Positions 29,330-38,274 of a stretch of DNA of 64,000 bases are shown piece by piece. The first letter of the stretch is position 1. Each line of letters begins with the position of its first letter. Source of the stretch: Candidatus Zixiibacteriota bacterium (GTDB taxonomy: Bacteria > Zixibacteria > MSB-5A5 > GN15 > FEB-12); NCBI GenBank assembly GCA_020346225.1, contig CP070777.1, positions 2,263,725 to 2,327,724 on the forward strand, written 5' to 3'. The notes beneath the pieces were generated by a model, which was not told where the DNA came from, made no database searches, and worked only from the letters and a program-made list of their open reading frames with translations. Position numbers and translations under genes: made by a program.

Positions 29330-30556
29330 GTGCGAATGTATGTGAAACTGGCTGTTCGAAACATTTTCCGAAACAAGCGGAGGACTTTCATTGCAGGAAG
29401 CGCCATCGGAATCGGTCTGGCGGCCCTTATCTGGACCGACGCCCTGATAATAGGCATGGAGACCAACATGCTCGCTTCCGCGACGGAATCGTTTCTCGGT
29501 GACGGTCAGATACACCAGGAGAGTTTTCGGCAGTCGTTCGCCGTAGAGAAGACGATCGTTAATTCGGCCGAGCTTGTCCGGCGGCTGGCCGAAGAGGAGG
29601 TGGTGGCTCATTTCTCGCCACGGGCCGTGTCCTTTGCGATGATTTCCTCGCCGGCCAATGTCAGTTCCGTCACCATGGTCGGCATCGACCCGACGTCGGA
29701 AAGGCACCTTTCGCAGATCGATGAAGCCATCATCGACGGCGAGTATTTCGGCGGCGATAATGTGCGCGATGTCATCATCGGCAGCAAGCTGGCGGAGATT
29801 CTCGAGGTCGATATGGGCGACCGCATTGTTCTGACCGTGGCCCAGGCGCACAGCGGGGATCTCTCACAGGAGATGTTCCGCGTATCCGGGATATATCACT
29901 TTAACGCCCAGGAAATGGATCGGGGCATGGCATTCGTGCGGCTCAACGTGGCTCAGAAGATGCTGGGACTGGGTGACGATTTTCACGAAATAGCCCTGAG
30001 TTTCCGTAACCACGAACTCGGTCGTGACAAGACCGACCCTTTCTGGCAGCGTTATTCACAGGACGGCAACGAGGCGGTGGGCTGGGCGGTGCTGTTGCCC
30101 GAGCTCGAGCTCGCCTTCGAGTACAGTCAGTTTACCACTTTCTTTGTCGGGCTGATCCTGTTCGGTGTGGTGGCGCTGGGAATCATTAATACTCTGTTCA
30201 TGTCGCTGCACGAGCGCATGTTCGAATTCGGCGTCCTCCGGGCGGTGGGCACCCGGGCCTTCGGTATGGCCCGTCTGATTCTGCTCGAAGCCGCCGCCCT
30301 TTCGGTGCTGAGCATTGTCTTCGGTTCGCTTCTCGGTTTCGCCATCACTTTCGCCACCGCCCAGCTGGGCATCGACTACACCGGCATCGAATTCTCCGGG
30401 GTCACATTCCGCGAGCTCCTCTACCCCGAACTGAAAATAGCTCAGTTTGTAATATATCCTTTGTCCGTCTTCGTCTTTACCGTACTGGTGGGGCTGTACC
30501 CGGCCACCTTCGCGGCACGAATGTCACCCGCCAAAGCCATGCGACGAACTCTATAA
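29330..30556 (+). CDS. ABC transporter permease, FtsX/LolCE type (second)
   Basis: 408 residues with the same architecture as the previous gene: N-terminal helix (AVRNIFRNKRRTFIAGSAIG), large periplasmic domain, then three helices with ERMFEFGVLRAVGTRAFGM. GTG 29330 has AAGGAG 8 bp upstream. The two differ enough to suggest an obligate LolC/LolE-like heterodimer. The gap to the ATPase gene is again 12 bp. Confidence 0.92.
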   Translation: MRMYVKLAVRNIFRNKRRTFIAGSAIGIGLAALIWTDALIIGMETNMLASATESFLGDGQIHQESFRQSFAVEKTIVNSAELVRRLAEEEVVAHFSPRAVSFAMISSPANVSSVTMVGIDPTSERHLSQIDEAIIDGEYFGGDNVRDVIIGSKLAEILEVDMGDRIVLTVAQAHSGDLSQEMFRVSGIYHFNAQEMDRGMAFVRLNVAQKMLGLGDDFHEIALSFRNHELGRDKTDPFWQRYSQDGNEAVGWAVLLPELELAFEYSQFTTFFVGLILFGVVALGIINTLFMSLHERMFEFGVLRAVGTRAFGMARLILLEAAALSVLSIVFGSLLGFAITFATAQLGIDYTGIEFSGVTFRELLYPELKIAQFVIYPLSVFVFTVLVGLYPATFAARMSPAKAMRRTL

Positions 30557-30568
30557 AAGGAGTCCGAT

Positions 30569-31279
30569 ATGTTGAAAGTAAACAGCGATGAATTGATAGT
30601 CACCCGCGGAGTCAGAAAGGTCTATCAGGATAACGGCGTTCCCGTCGAGGCGGTTCGCGGCATTGACCTCACCATAAAGAGGGGCGAGTTCACCGCGGTC
30701 GTGGGACCTTCAGGGTCGGGGAAAACGACTTTCCTGAATGTGATATCGGGTTTGGATATGCCCTCTGACGGCGAGGTGTGGCTGGCGGGCAAGAAACTTT
30801 CGGCCATGAGCGGCAAAGAGCTGTCGGACTTCCGCCGCGACCACATCGGCTTCATCTTTCAGGCCTATAATCTGATTCCGGTGCTGACGGTGGAAGAGAA
30901 TATCGAGTACATAATGCTGCTTCAGGGCGTTCCCGCGGGCGAGCGGCACGAACGTGTTGCGAGGATTCTGGCCGATATCGGCCTGGAGGGCTTCGCCGGG
31001 CGACTGCCCACCAAGCTTTCCGGCGGCCAGCAGCAGCGCGTGGCGGTAGCCCGTGCCATGGTCAGCCGGCCCTCTCTCATCCTGGCCGATGAGCCCACCG
31101 CCAATCTTGATTCGGCCACGGGTGCGGAGCTGCTCGATATGATGCGTCATTTGAACGAAAAGAGCGGTATCACTTTTCTATTCTCAACGCATGACAGGCA
31201 GATTATGGAGCGGGCCAGGCGCCTTGTTACCCTGAAAGACGGACGGATCGACTCCGATGTCACCCGCGGCGAGAGATAA
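30569..31279 (+). CDS. ABC transporter ATP-binding protein, LolD/MacB type
   Basis: 236 residues with all ATPase motifs: Walker [11 protein letters not shown]-loop region [20 protein letters not shown], signature [15 protein letters not shown], Walker [13 protein letters not shown] and switch His in [10 protein letters not shown]. It powers the two permeases just upstream. The closest family is LolD/FtsE/MacB. Confidence 0.95.
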   Translation: MLKVNSDELIVTRGVRKVYQDNGVPVEAVRGIDLTIKRGEFTAVVGPSGSGKTTFLNVISGLDMPSDGEVWLAGKKLSAMSGKELSDFRRDHIGFIFQAYNLIPVLTVEENIEYIMLLQGVPAGERHERVARILADIGLEGFAGRLPTKLSGGQQQRVAVARAMVSRPSLILADEPTANLDSATGAELLDMMRHLNEKSGITFLFSTHDRQIMERARRLVTLKDGRIDSDVTRGER

Positions 31280-31301
31280 CTGAAAGGGGAAAGCTCCCGA
31301 A

Positions 31302-32564
31302 ATGAAACGATCGCGGCTGGCGGCTCTTTTGATAACCATGCTCGTTGCTCCGGGGAGTCCGGCCTCCGGGGGCACCGACATCTCCGGCTACTACAAGAAT
31401 TACTCGACGGCCATCGACCGTCCCGATATGAGAAATGACTTCCTGCCTGATGAGACGACGGTCGGCGCCGTATCCAACCGCGTAAGGTTCAACCTGGTTG
31501 GACGGCCGCATCCCCGGCTGACCCTGAATCTGTCCTACGATTTCTCGCCCCGCGTTCAGGATCAAGTTTTGTTTACGGAGTCCGACCTTGATCTCGGTAT
31601 CGGATCTTCGGTCTACCGTGCGGTCGACATCGACCGACGCCTTTACCCTGATGAGGATGAGCCGGTGGGCAGTTTTGCCATCTTTCAGAATCTCGACCGC
31701 GCCTACGCGGCGATCGAAACCGGCCCCGCGGATTTCTATGTGGGCCGCCAGGCGATTGCCTGGGGTTCGGCCAGAGTGATCAACCCCACCGACGTTCTGG
31801 CCCCGTTCATGTTTAACGAGCTCGACATTGAGGACCGTATCGGTGTCGATGCCGTGCGGATGAGGGTGCCGATGGGCTTTATGGGCGAAATTGACGCCGG
31901 GTGGGCATTCGGGGATGATTTCGAGTTTGAAAACAGCGCCCTGTTTCTGCGGAGCAAATTCTACTGGCGGCGCAATGATGTGGCGCTAATGGCGGTGGCG
32001 TTCAGAGAGAACCTCATGACCGGTATTGACCTCACCCGCGCTATCGGCGGCGCGGGGTTCTGGCTGGAGGCGGGGTATGTCTTCACCGACGCTTTTGATT
32101 CCGACCGGCGTGATGCCGATCAGGACTATCTTCGCGCCAGTGTCGGCATGGATTACAGCCTGAGGGACGGCACCTATCTTTTTGCCGAGTATCATTTCAA
32201 CGATGCCGGCAGCGGTGACGCTGATGATTATGTCGATGCCCTGGCGTCAATCGCTTATCGCGAGGGAGCCGTCTACCTGCTGGGCAGGCACTATCTGACC
32301 CCGGGGGTTGTCTACCAGATAACACCGCTATTGATTCTCAGCGCCGAGGTTCTCGTGAATTTGAATGACGGGTCGTTCTTCACGTTGCCCCGGCTGGAAT
32401 ATAACATTGCCGAGGATATATACCTGTCCGGCGGAGCCTATGTTGGCGTCGGCTCCGGTCCGTATCTGGTTACCGATCAGCTGGTCCCCTTAAGGCTGAA
32501 GCTGGACACTGAATTCGGCGCTTACCCGGACTCTTATTTCGCCTCCTTCCGGGTCTATTTCTGA
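31302..32564 (+). CDS. Outer-membrane beta-barrel protein, porin-like
   Basis: 420 residues: signal peptide (~1-26), then alternating aromatic strands across the whole length, ending in a terminal Phe (FRVYF) as for BAM-assembled barrels. YVGRQAIAWGSARVINPTDV matches a motif seen in alginate-export/DUF1302-like barrels. As the last gene of the TetR/Lol-like operon it likely provides an outer-membrane conduit or acceptor. That would make this an inner-to-outer-membrane pathway within one transcript. Confidence 0.8.
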   Translation: MKRSRLAALLITMLVAPGSPASGGTDISGYYKNYSTAIDRPDMRNDFLPDETTVGAVSNRVRFNLVGRPHPRLTLNLSYDFSPRVQDQVLFTESDLDLGIGSSVYRAVDIDRRLYPDEDEPVGSFAIFQNLDRAYAAIETGPADFYVGRQAIAWGSARVINPTDVLAPFMFNELDIEDRIGVDAVRMRVPMGFMGEIDAGWAFGDDFEFENSALFLRSKFYWRRNDVALMAVAFRENLMTGIDLTRAIGGAGFWLEAGYVFTDAFDSDRRDADQDYLRASVGMDYSLRDGTYLFAEYHFNDAGSGDADDYVDALASIAYREGAVYLLGRHYLTPGVVYQITPLLILSAEVLVNLNDGSFFTLPRLEYNIAEDIYLSGGAYVGVGSGPYLVTDQLVPLRLKLDTEFGAYPDSYFASFRVYF

Positions 32565-32602
32565 CCCGGAGCAAAAGCGCCACGATTTTACCAAGACAGA
32601 AA

Positions 32603-32630
32603 AGCGAGCAGGCCCGGTGACCTGCCCGCT
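32603..32630. terminator. Hairpin between convergent genes
   Basis: AGCGAGCAGG and CCTGCCCGCT pair with one mismatch around an 8-nt loop. On the minus strand it is followed by TTTCTGTCTT, so it may terminate the ankyrin gene, and perhaps also the rightward operon ending at 32564. Confidence 0.5.
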
Positions 32631-32670
32631 CTCCATAAGATGAGGGGAATTGACATGAAACATTCTTCTC

Positions 32671-34743
32671 TTACAGTATCCTGTCTTCCTTGAAAACGAA
32701 CCTGTCGCCTCTTACGCGGGCGCACAGCACCGGGAGGTCGAAACCCTGCGCGGCCACTTTGGAGGCGAATTGCCTGTACACGTACTCGCGATCGATACCG
32801 TGGGTGGGCACCATGATTTTCGGCGCCAGCTTCTCCAGTGTATAGAAGGTCGCCTCGGCCAGGGCCAGGGTGTCGCCGGCGTGACAGCCCGTTACGTTGA
32901 CGAAGGCGAAATCGATATTGTCGACGCGCTCGGCCAGGTAGTCGATTTCCGCCATAAACCCGTCGCGCTGGCCCTCGCGCCATCCGGCGTGGTCGCCGGC
33001 GAAATAAAGCGACAGCCCATCCACATCGACAACGAACCCGACCCCGGCATCGTTGGCCCGGATGGTCTGAATGGCCATGCCGTCGGACGTCATCTGCTGG
33101 CGCGGCCCGACATAGACATACTCCTGGCCGTCGTATCCCTGCCGGTTTTCTTCGGGCAGCTCTTCCGGCCGGAAGCCGAAATAGCAGGTCATGTTCGGTA
33201 TCTTGTCCTGCCAGGTAAATGTGGCCGGGTCGAAGTGATCACCGTGCTCGTGCGAAACAAACACTTCGAGATTCTGGCCGGCCAGTTCGTCCGGTGACAC
33301 GTGGCCGTTGGCCAGGCACGGTTCGGTCGGCGTGTCCCGCTCCCAGTAATCGAACAGCAGGAAGTGATTTTGCGTCTTGACGGCCCAGCCGCAGTGGCCC
33401 GTGTACCACAGGACCGCCTCGCCCTTGCCTAGCGGTTCGTCGAGAAGCGGCGACGGGCTGTAGTGACCCTTTATGTTCGGCGCCTTTGCTCCGGCCGAAG
33501 TCAGCATCTGAGCGATCTGCCGGTGTCCGTGGTTCATGGCGTAATAGAGCGGGGTGTTGCCCAAACGGTCAGCCGCGTCGAGATTCTCGACGTGTGGCAA
33601 GAGGAGCTCGACAATCTCACTATTGCCCTTGGCCACAGCGACGTGCAGCACGGTGGCTTTCTCGTTGTTATCGCACAGATCGGTCCTTGCCTCACTCTGC
33701 AGAAGGGCCCGGACAAACTCCGGCCTGGACTGGGTGACCGCCCTGAGCAGAGGAGTCACGCCATTGATATCCGGGGCATTCACGTCGTCGACATAGTCAA
33801 CAAGCAGCCGGAAAAGAGCGGCATTGTTGGTGGCGATAACGCGGTCAAAAGGTGTCGTTCCCCACTGATCCCTGATGTTGACATCGGCTCCCTTTTCGAT
33901 GAGCACACGGCTCATCTCGAAGGCGACCGAGTCCATTCCCTCGACATGACTGGCCAAGGCGGCGTGATGGAGAGGGGTGAGGGAGGACGCATTGCGCATA
34001 TTGACTTCGGCACCCCGGTCGATGAGAAGGCCGAGAGCTTCAGGGTGGCTGTTTTCGACGGCGTTGAAGATGGGCGTGTTTTTCTGAGAATCGGGTGCGT
34101 TGACATCTATTCCGCGGTTCAGGGCGGTTTCGATGATGGCGAGATTGCCGCCCGCGGCGGCATAGTGAAGGAGATTTTCGCCGTTGTTGTCCACGGCATT
34201 AATATCCGCCCCGGCCGCCACGACCACATCGAAAGTCTCTTTACAGCCGGCCGCGGCCGCCGACAGGACAGCATTGGCCCCCAGATATGTCGGTGGATGA
34301 ACATCAGCTCCTTTTGAAAGCAGCAATTCGACAATGTCGGCGCGGCCTCCTGCTGCAGCGCTCAGCAGGGCTACGTATCCGTAGTTGTTGGCGGCATTAA
34401 TGTCCACTCCCGCTTCGATAAGGAGTTGTGCGGCTTCCGGGTGGCCGTAATAGGCGGCCCCGTGGAGCGGCGTACTGCCCGAGTTAGTTCTGGCGTTTAC
34501 GTCAGCCCCCTTTGCCAGGAGGAATCCGGCAACTTCCGTCTGCCCGGTATAAGCGGCCCGGTGCAGCGGTGTTTGGCCGTTTTCGAGCCGAGAATTAAGA
34601 AGGGAGGCATCGCTTTCCAGCAGCGTCCGGACGGTCTCCAGATTCCCCTGTTCGGCGGCGTTGTGAATCTGGCCAGCCCACACAACGCTCACAGCCAAAA
34701 AGGCTGTCCCGGTGAGGAGCAAAATACGTCTCATACTTGTCAC
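32671..34743 (-). CDS. Secreted ankyrin-repeat/metallo-beta-lactamase fold fusion
   Basis: 690 residues. A signal peptide (~1-23) is followed by roughly a dozen ankyrin repeats (to ~430; e.g. NGQTPLHRAAYTGQTEVAGF, GNTPLYYAMNHGHRQIAQML). The C-terminal ~240 residues form an MBL-fold hydrolase like UlaG/YtnP-type proteins. It has SHEHGDHFD (metal motif HxHxDH), FAGDHAGW (bridging Asp) and MVPTHGID (later His). Ankyrins on a periplasmic or extracellular MBL enzyme are unusual. They could hold a protein substrate or partner. The gene is monocistronic, with the exporter operon divergent upstream. The substrate is unknown. Confidence 0.9.
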   Translation of the reverse strand: MTSMRRILLLTGTAFLAVSVVWAGQIHNAAEQGNLETVRTLLESDASLLNSRLENGQTPLHRAAYTGQTEVAGFLLAKGADVNARTNSGSTPLHGAAYYGHPEAAQLLIEAGVDINAANNYGYVALLSAAAGGRADIVELLLSKGADVHPPTYLGANAVLSAAAAGCKETFDVVVAAGADINAVDNNGENLLHYAAAGGNLAIIETALNRGIDVNAPDSQKNTPIFNAVENSHPEALGLLIDRGAEVNMRNASSLTPLHHAALASHVEGMDSVAFEMSRVLIEKGADVNIRDQWGTTPFDRVIATNNAALFRLLVDYVDDVNAPDINGVTPLLRAVTQSRPEFVRALLQSEARTDLCDNNEKATVLHVAVAKGNSEIVELLLPHVENLDAADRLGNTPLYYAMNHGHRQIAQMLTSAGAKAPNIKGHYSPSPLLDEPLGKGEAVLWYTGHCGWAVKTQNHFLLFDYWERDTPTEPCLANGHVSPDELAGQNLEVFVSHEHGDHFDPATFTWQDKIPNMTCYFGFRPEELPEENRQGYDGQEYVYVGPRQQMTSDGMAIQTIRANDAGVGFVVDVDGLSLYFAGDHAGWREGQRDGFMAEIDYLAERVDNIDFAFVNVTGCHAGDTLALAEATFYTLEKLAPKIMVPTHGIDREYVYRQFASKVAAQGFDLPVLCARVRGDRFVFKEDRIL

Positions 34744-34779
34744 CCTGAGACTTAAGGTTAGTCGAATGATCCGTGTTCT

Positions 34780-34803
34780 ACTGTCTCAAGACGATTAGAC
34801 AGT
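34780..34803. promoter_or_regulatory. 24-bp dyad upstream of the exporter operon, possible activator site
   Basis: ACTGTCT-N10-AGACAGT is an exact inverted repeat, about 230 bp before the candidate sigma-54 promoter. Its size and place suit an enhancer site for the NtrC-type regulator encoded in the operon. It also lies 37 bp upstream of the divergent ankyrin gene and could serve that gene instead. Confidence 0.35.
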
Positions 34804-35013
34804 CGCATTTGTTGCGCCGCGGCCTGGCGCAGATTGGGCGACGAGCCGGGTTTCGGGGGCCGGCATGACTATCCCCAATGCGCCCTCCTCGATACCGGCT
34901 GTGGCAGGCTCAAGACCGCCGATTCTATCCGCTTGTGGTCGCACTGTCCGTTTCCGGACGGCCGGTGGCCGACAGCGCCGAGCTAACCTACTGATTGCCA
35001 ACACGGTATGTTC

Positions 35014-35029
35014 GGGCACGGAAATTGTT
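35014..35029 (+). promoter_or_regulatory. Candidate sigma-54 promoter of the exporter/two-component operon
   Basis: GGGCACGGAAATTGTT fits TGGCACG-N4-TTGCT closely. The -24 element GGCACG is exact, the spacing is exact, and -12 reads TTGT instead of TTGC. Transcription would begin near 35041, about 30 bp before the adaptor start. A sigma-54 activator and its kinase are encoded in this same operon. Confidence 0.55.
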
Positions 35030-35071
35030 ACAGCTCAGATCAAAACCTCAAATCCGACGAGTGATAAACAG

Positions 35072-36316
35072 ATGGATCGAGCCCTGCCAGCCTCAGTAAC
35101 TAGAAAAGCCCGGGCCAAAAGAGTGGCCGGAATAGCTGCCGTGATTTTGGTGCTGCTTTTTGGCACCTGTGCTTTGCGAAGCATAATCACTCCCACTGTG
35201 GATGGCTCCAGAATCAGTACTTCAATCGCCGAGTTGGGCTCGGTCGAAGCCACCGTCTCCGCTTCCGGGGTGGTTGTCCCCGAGTTCGAGCAACTTATAA
35301 CCTCGCCCGTCAGCTCGACGATTGAGCAGGTCTTCATCAGGCCCGGTGACACGGTCAAAACCGGGGAACAGATTCTCCGGCTCAACAAGGAGCTTTTAGA
35401 TATTTCGCTCAAGAAGCTTCAGGACGAACTGGAAATCCAGAAGAACAAGAAGGAACAGTTGACCCTGAAGCTCGAGCGGACCGAGATCGAGCTGAAGTCC
35501 GCCTACGAAATCAAGGACCTCCAGACCAAGTTCGTTCAGTCGCAGTATGACCGCGTCAAGCATTTGTACGACATCGGCGGCGCTACCGAGGAGGATCTCG
35601 ACCGGGCCGCTCTCAACGTACAAATCGCCCGGAGCGAGCTGCAGCAACTGGCCAAACAGATCGATAATCAGCAGGCCTCGCTGCGAGCCGACCTGAAGGG
35701 GCTTGACCTCGAGATAAGCATACAGGCCAACCGGGTCGGTGAAGTGGAGCGTCAGCTGCAGCTGGCCGAAACCCGAGCCGGGCTGGATGGGGTGGTTACC
35801 TGGGTCAACGATAACATCGGCCAGACCGTCGCCCCCGGGGATGCTCTCGCCCGTGTGGCCGACCTGGGCAGTTTCCGAATCGAAGCCCGCATATCGGATG
35901 CTCACGCCGCCAAGCTCGTTGTCGGCGGACCGGTCAAGGTCCGGATAGGCAACGGCGATTTCCGCGGCCACATCAGTTCCGTGCAGCCATCAGTTCAGGA
36001 GGGGGTTATTTCATTTCTGGTGCAGCTGGACCAGAAGTCCGACCCGGCTCTCCGTCCCAACCTGCGCACCGACGTCTACGTAATAACATCCTGTCGCGAT
36101 AGCGTCGTGCGTGTTGAGAACGGCCCCTTTTATACGGGTACGGTCGACCAGGAGGTGTTCGTCGTGAGAGGCGACCACGCTGTCCGCAGAATCGTCAACA
36201 TCGGCGCCTCCAACTTCGATTGGGTCGAAATCGACGGTGATATCGTCCCGGGGGACGAGGTCATCATCTCCGATATGCGCGACTATCGTCACATGGATGA
36301 AGTTGAAATCGAATAG
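35072..36316 (+). CDS. HlyD/MacA-type periplasmic adaptor
   Basis: 414 residues from ATG 35072; the frame runs further up but that part has no coding look. One N-terminal helix (VAGIAAVILVLLFGTCAL) anchors it. Order: lipoyl half (SPVSSTIEQVFIRPGDTVKT), long coiled coil (~100-210), second lipoyl half (ETRAGLDGVVTWVNDNIGQT), beta-barrel and membrane-proximal domains. Such adaptors link MacB-type ABC exporters to an outer-membrane channel. No TolC-like gene is in the operon, so the channel must be elsewhere. Confidence 0.9.
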   Translation: MDRALPASVTRKARAKRVAGIAAVILVLLFGTCALRSIITPTVDGSRISTSIAELGSVEATVSASGVVVPEFEQLITSPVSSTIEQVFIRPGDTVKTGEQILRLNKELLDISLKKLQDELEIQKNKKEQLTLKLERTEIELKSAYEIKDLQTKFVQSQYDRVKHLYDIGGATEEDLDRAALNVQIARSELQQLAKQIDNQQASLRADLKGLDLEISIQANRVGEVERQLQLAETRAGLDGVVTWVNDNIGQTVAPGDALARVADLGSFRIEARISDAHAAKLVVGGPVKVRIGNGDFRGHISSVQPSVQEGVISFLVQLDQKSDPALRPNLRTDVYVITSCRDSVVRVENGPFYTGTVDQEVFVVRGDHAVRRIVNIGASNFDWVEIDGDIVPGDEVIISDMRDYRHMDEVEIE

Positions 36317-36329
36317 GGGAAAGACAGAG

Positions 36330-37025
36330 ATGATTCAAATACCAAGAAGCGAGAGTGTTATGATACACTTAAGGAACATTGAGAAGGTCTATCGAACCAG
36401 TACTATTGAAACGCTGGCTTTGAAAGACATTAATGTGGAGATTCCCAAGGGCGCCTTTCTCTCCGTCATGGGTCCCTCGGGTTCGGGCAAGAGCACGCTG
36501 CTGAACATCATGGGACTTCTCGACGCTCCCACCAAGGGCAGCGTGGAACTGGCCGGAAGACCGGTTGTCAACATGAACGACCGCTCGCTGGCCGGTCTTC
36601 GCAACAGCAAGATCGGTTTCGTTTTCCAGAGCTACCACCTTGTCAATGACCTTTCGGTCGTCGACAACGTCGAGTTACCGCTTCTTTACCGGCGCCTGTC
36701 CTCGTCGGAACGGCGGAAGAAGGCGCTGGCCGCTCTGGAGAAAGTCGGTCTGACAGCGCGCACGCGGCACTTCCCCACCCAGCTTTCGGGTGGTCAGTGT
36801 CAGCGGGTTGCGGTCGCCCGGGCCATTGTGGGTGAACCCGATATAATCCTCGCCGATGAGCCGACCGGCAACCTCGATTCGGTCATGAGCGCCGAAATAG
36901 TGGACATTCTGGCCACTTTCAACAAGGAGGAGCAGACCACCGTCGTGATGGTCACTCACAATCAGGAGCTGGCCAACCGGACCGAACGGGTTATCCGTCT
37001 CTACGACGGTGGCCAGGTGGATTGA
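36330..37025 (+). CDS. ABC transporter ATP-binding protein, MacB type
   Basis: 231 residues from ATG 36330 (AGGGGAAAG upstream; ATG 36360 also possible). Motifs: Walker A GPSGSGKST, signature [15 protein letters not shown], Walker B IILADEPTGNLD and switch His VTHNQEL. It lies 13 bp after the adaptor and 10 bp before the first permease and energises them. The closest family is MacB/LolD. Confidence 0.95.
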   Translation: MIQIPRSESVMIHLRNIEKVYRTSTIETLALKDINVEIPKGAFLSVMGPSGSGKSTLLNIMGLLDAPTKGSVELAGRPVVNMNDRSLAGLRNSKIGFVFQSYHLVNDLSVVDNVELPLLYRRLSSSERRKKALAALEKVGLTARTRHFPTQLSGGQCQRVAVARAIVGEPDIILADEPTGNLDSVMSAEIVDILATFNKEEQTTVVMVTHNQELANRTERVIRLYDGGQVD

Positions 37026-37035
37026 GGGGGGCGCC

Positions 37036-38274
37036 ATGTTGAGAAACTATCTGAAGATTGCCTGGAAAGTTCTACTTCGCCGTAAGTTCTTCACCTTCGT
37101 CAGCCTGTTCGGTATAAGCTTCACTCTGCTGGTTCTTCTGATCGTGTCGGCCTTTGTCGACCAGATGTTCAAGCCGTTCAGGCCCGGCTCCAAGCTCGAT
37201 CGGTGTCTCTTTGCCAACCAGATCAAGCTGAAGGGTGAAAACACCGAGGTGTGGAGTTACCCGAGTTACTACTTTCTTGATCGCTACGTTCGTGCAATGC
37301 GGACGCCCGAGGCGGTTTCCATCTACACTTCAGCGAGCGATGTCATCACGTATATCGGCAACCGCAAGCTCACGCTGCGTTTGAAGTACACCGATGCCGC
37401 CTTCTGGGACATGGTCGGATTCACTTTTCTGGAAGGTCGACCGTTCGACAGCGGCATGGTCGAGAACGCCGACTACGTAGCGGTCATCGATGACCGCACG
37501 CGCCGCGAACTGTTCGGCGCCGGCAGCGCCTTGGGCGAGCACGTTGAAACCGGCAGCGGGGTTTACCGCGTTATCGGTGTCATACCGCGCGAAGAGATCG
37601 CCAACGCCATGATCAACGCCGGCATTTACGCGCCTATTACGACCTCGCAGTCGGCCATGACAAGGACTTCGCTTTTTACAAACTGCTCCGCCTTTATTCT
37701 GGCGGCCGACAAATCCGGTTTCGACGCTGTCCGCGTGGAGCACCAGCAGCGTCTTGATCAGGCTCACCGAGATTACGAAGGGGAGTGGGATACCATTGAA
37801 TGTCCGCTGCAGACATCGAGTCACCTGATCGCCAACCAAGCCTGGGGCGGGGCCAACGAGACCGACCCTAGCCTGATGCTGGCGGGGATTATCGGCCTCA
37901 TGGTTCTCTTCATGCTCTTTCCGGCCATCAATCTCGTCAACATGAATGTCAGTCGGATCATCGAGCGTTCCTCGGAGATAGGTGTCCGCAAGGCTTTCGG
38001 CGCGTCGTCCTGGACTCTCGTCGTTCAGTTCCTCGTGGAGAACCTCGTTCTCACTCTGATCGGCGGTATCGTTGCGGTCGTCATGGCTGCCGTCGCCCTG
38101 GAAATAATTACCGATTCCGGGATGCTGCCTTTCGGTACCCTCAGGCTCAATCTCTCCATTCTCTTCTATGGGCTGCTCTTATGCTTTGTTTTCGGAATAG
38201 TGTCCGGTGTTCTGCCGGCCTACAAGATGTCGCGGCTTCATCCGGTTGAAGCCCTGAAAGGAGCCGACGTATGA
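37036..38274 (+). CDS. MacB-like ABC transporter permease (first)
   Basis: 412 residues from ATG 37036. N-terminal helix (RRKFFTFVSLFGISFTLLVL), periplasmic MacB-PCD domain (~45-275), then three helices with an FtsX domain; the coupling loop ERSSEIGVRKAFGASSWTLV is typical. The last codons overlap the next permease start (ATGA), giving translational coupling. Cargo could be antimicrobial peptides, siderophores or lipids. Confidence 0.93.
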   Translation: MLRNYLKIAWKVLLRRKFFTFVSLFGISFTLLVLLIVSAFVDQMFKPFRPGSKLDRCLFANQIKLKGENTEVWSYPSYYFLDRYVRAMRTPEAVSIYTSASDVITYIGNRKLTLRLKYTDAAFWDMVGFTFLEGRPFDSGMVENADYVAVIDDRTRRELFGAGSALGEHVETGSGVYRVIGVIPREEIANAMINAGIYAPITTSQSAMTRTSLFTNCSAFILAADKSGFDAVRVEHQQRLDQAHRDYEGEWDTIECPLQTSSHLIANQAWGGANETDPSLMLAGIIGLMVLFMLFPAINLVNMNVSRIIERSSEIGVRKAFGASSWTLVVQFLVENLVLTLIGGIVAVVMAAVALEIITDSGMLPFGTLRLNLSILFYGLLLCFVFGIVSGVLPAYKMSRLHPVEALKGADV

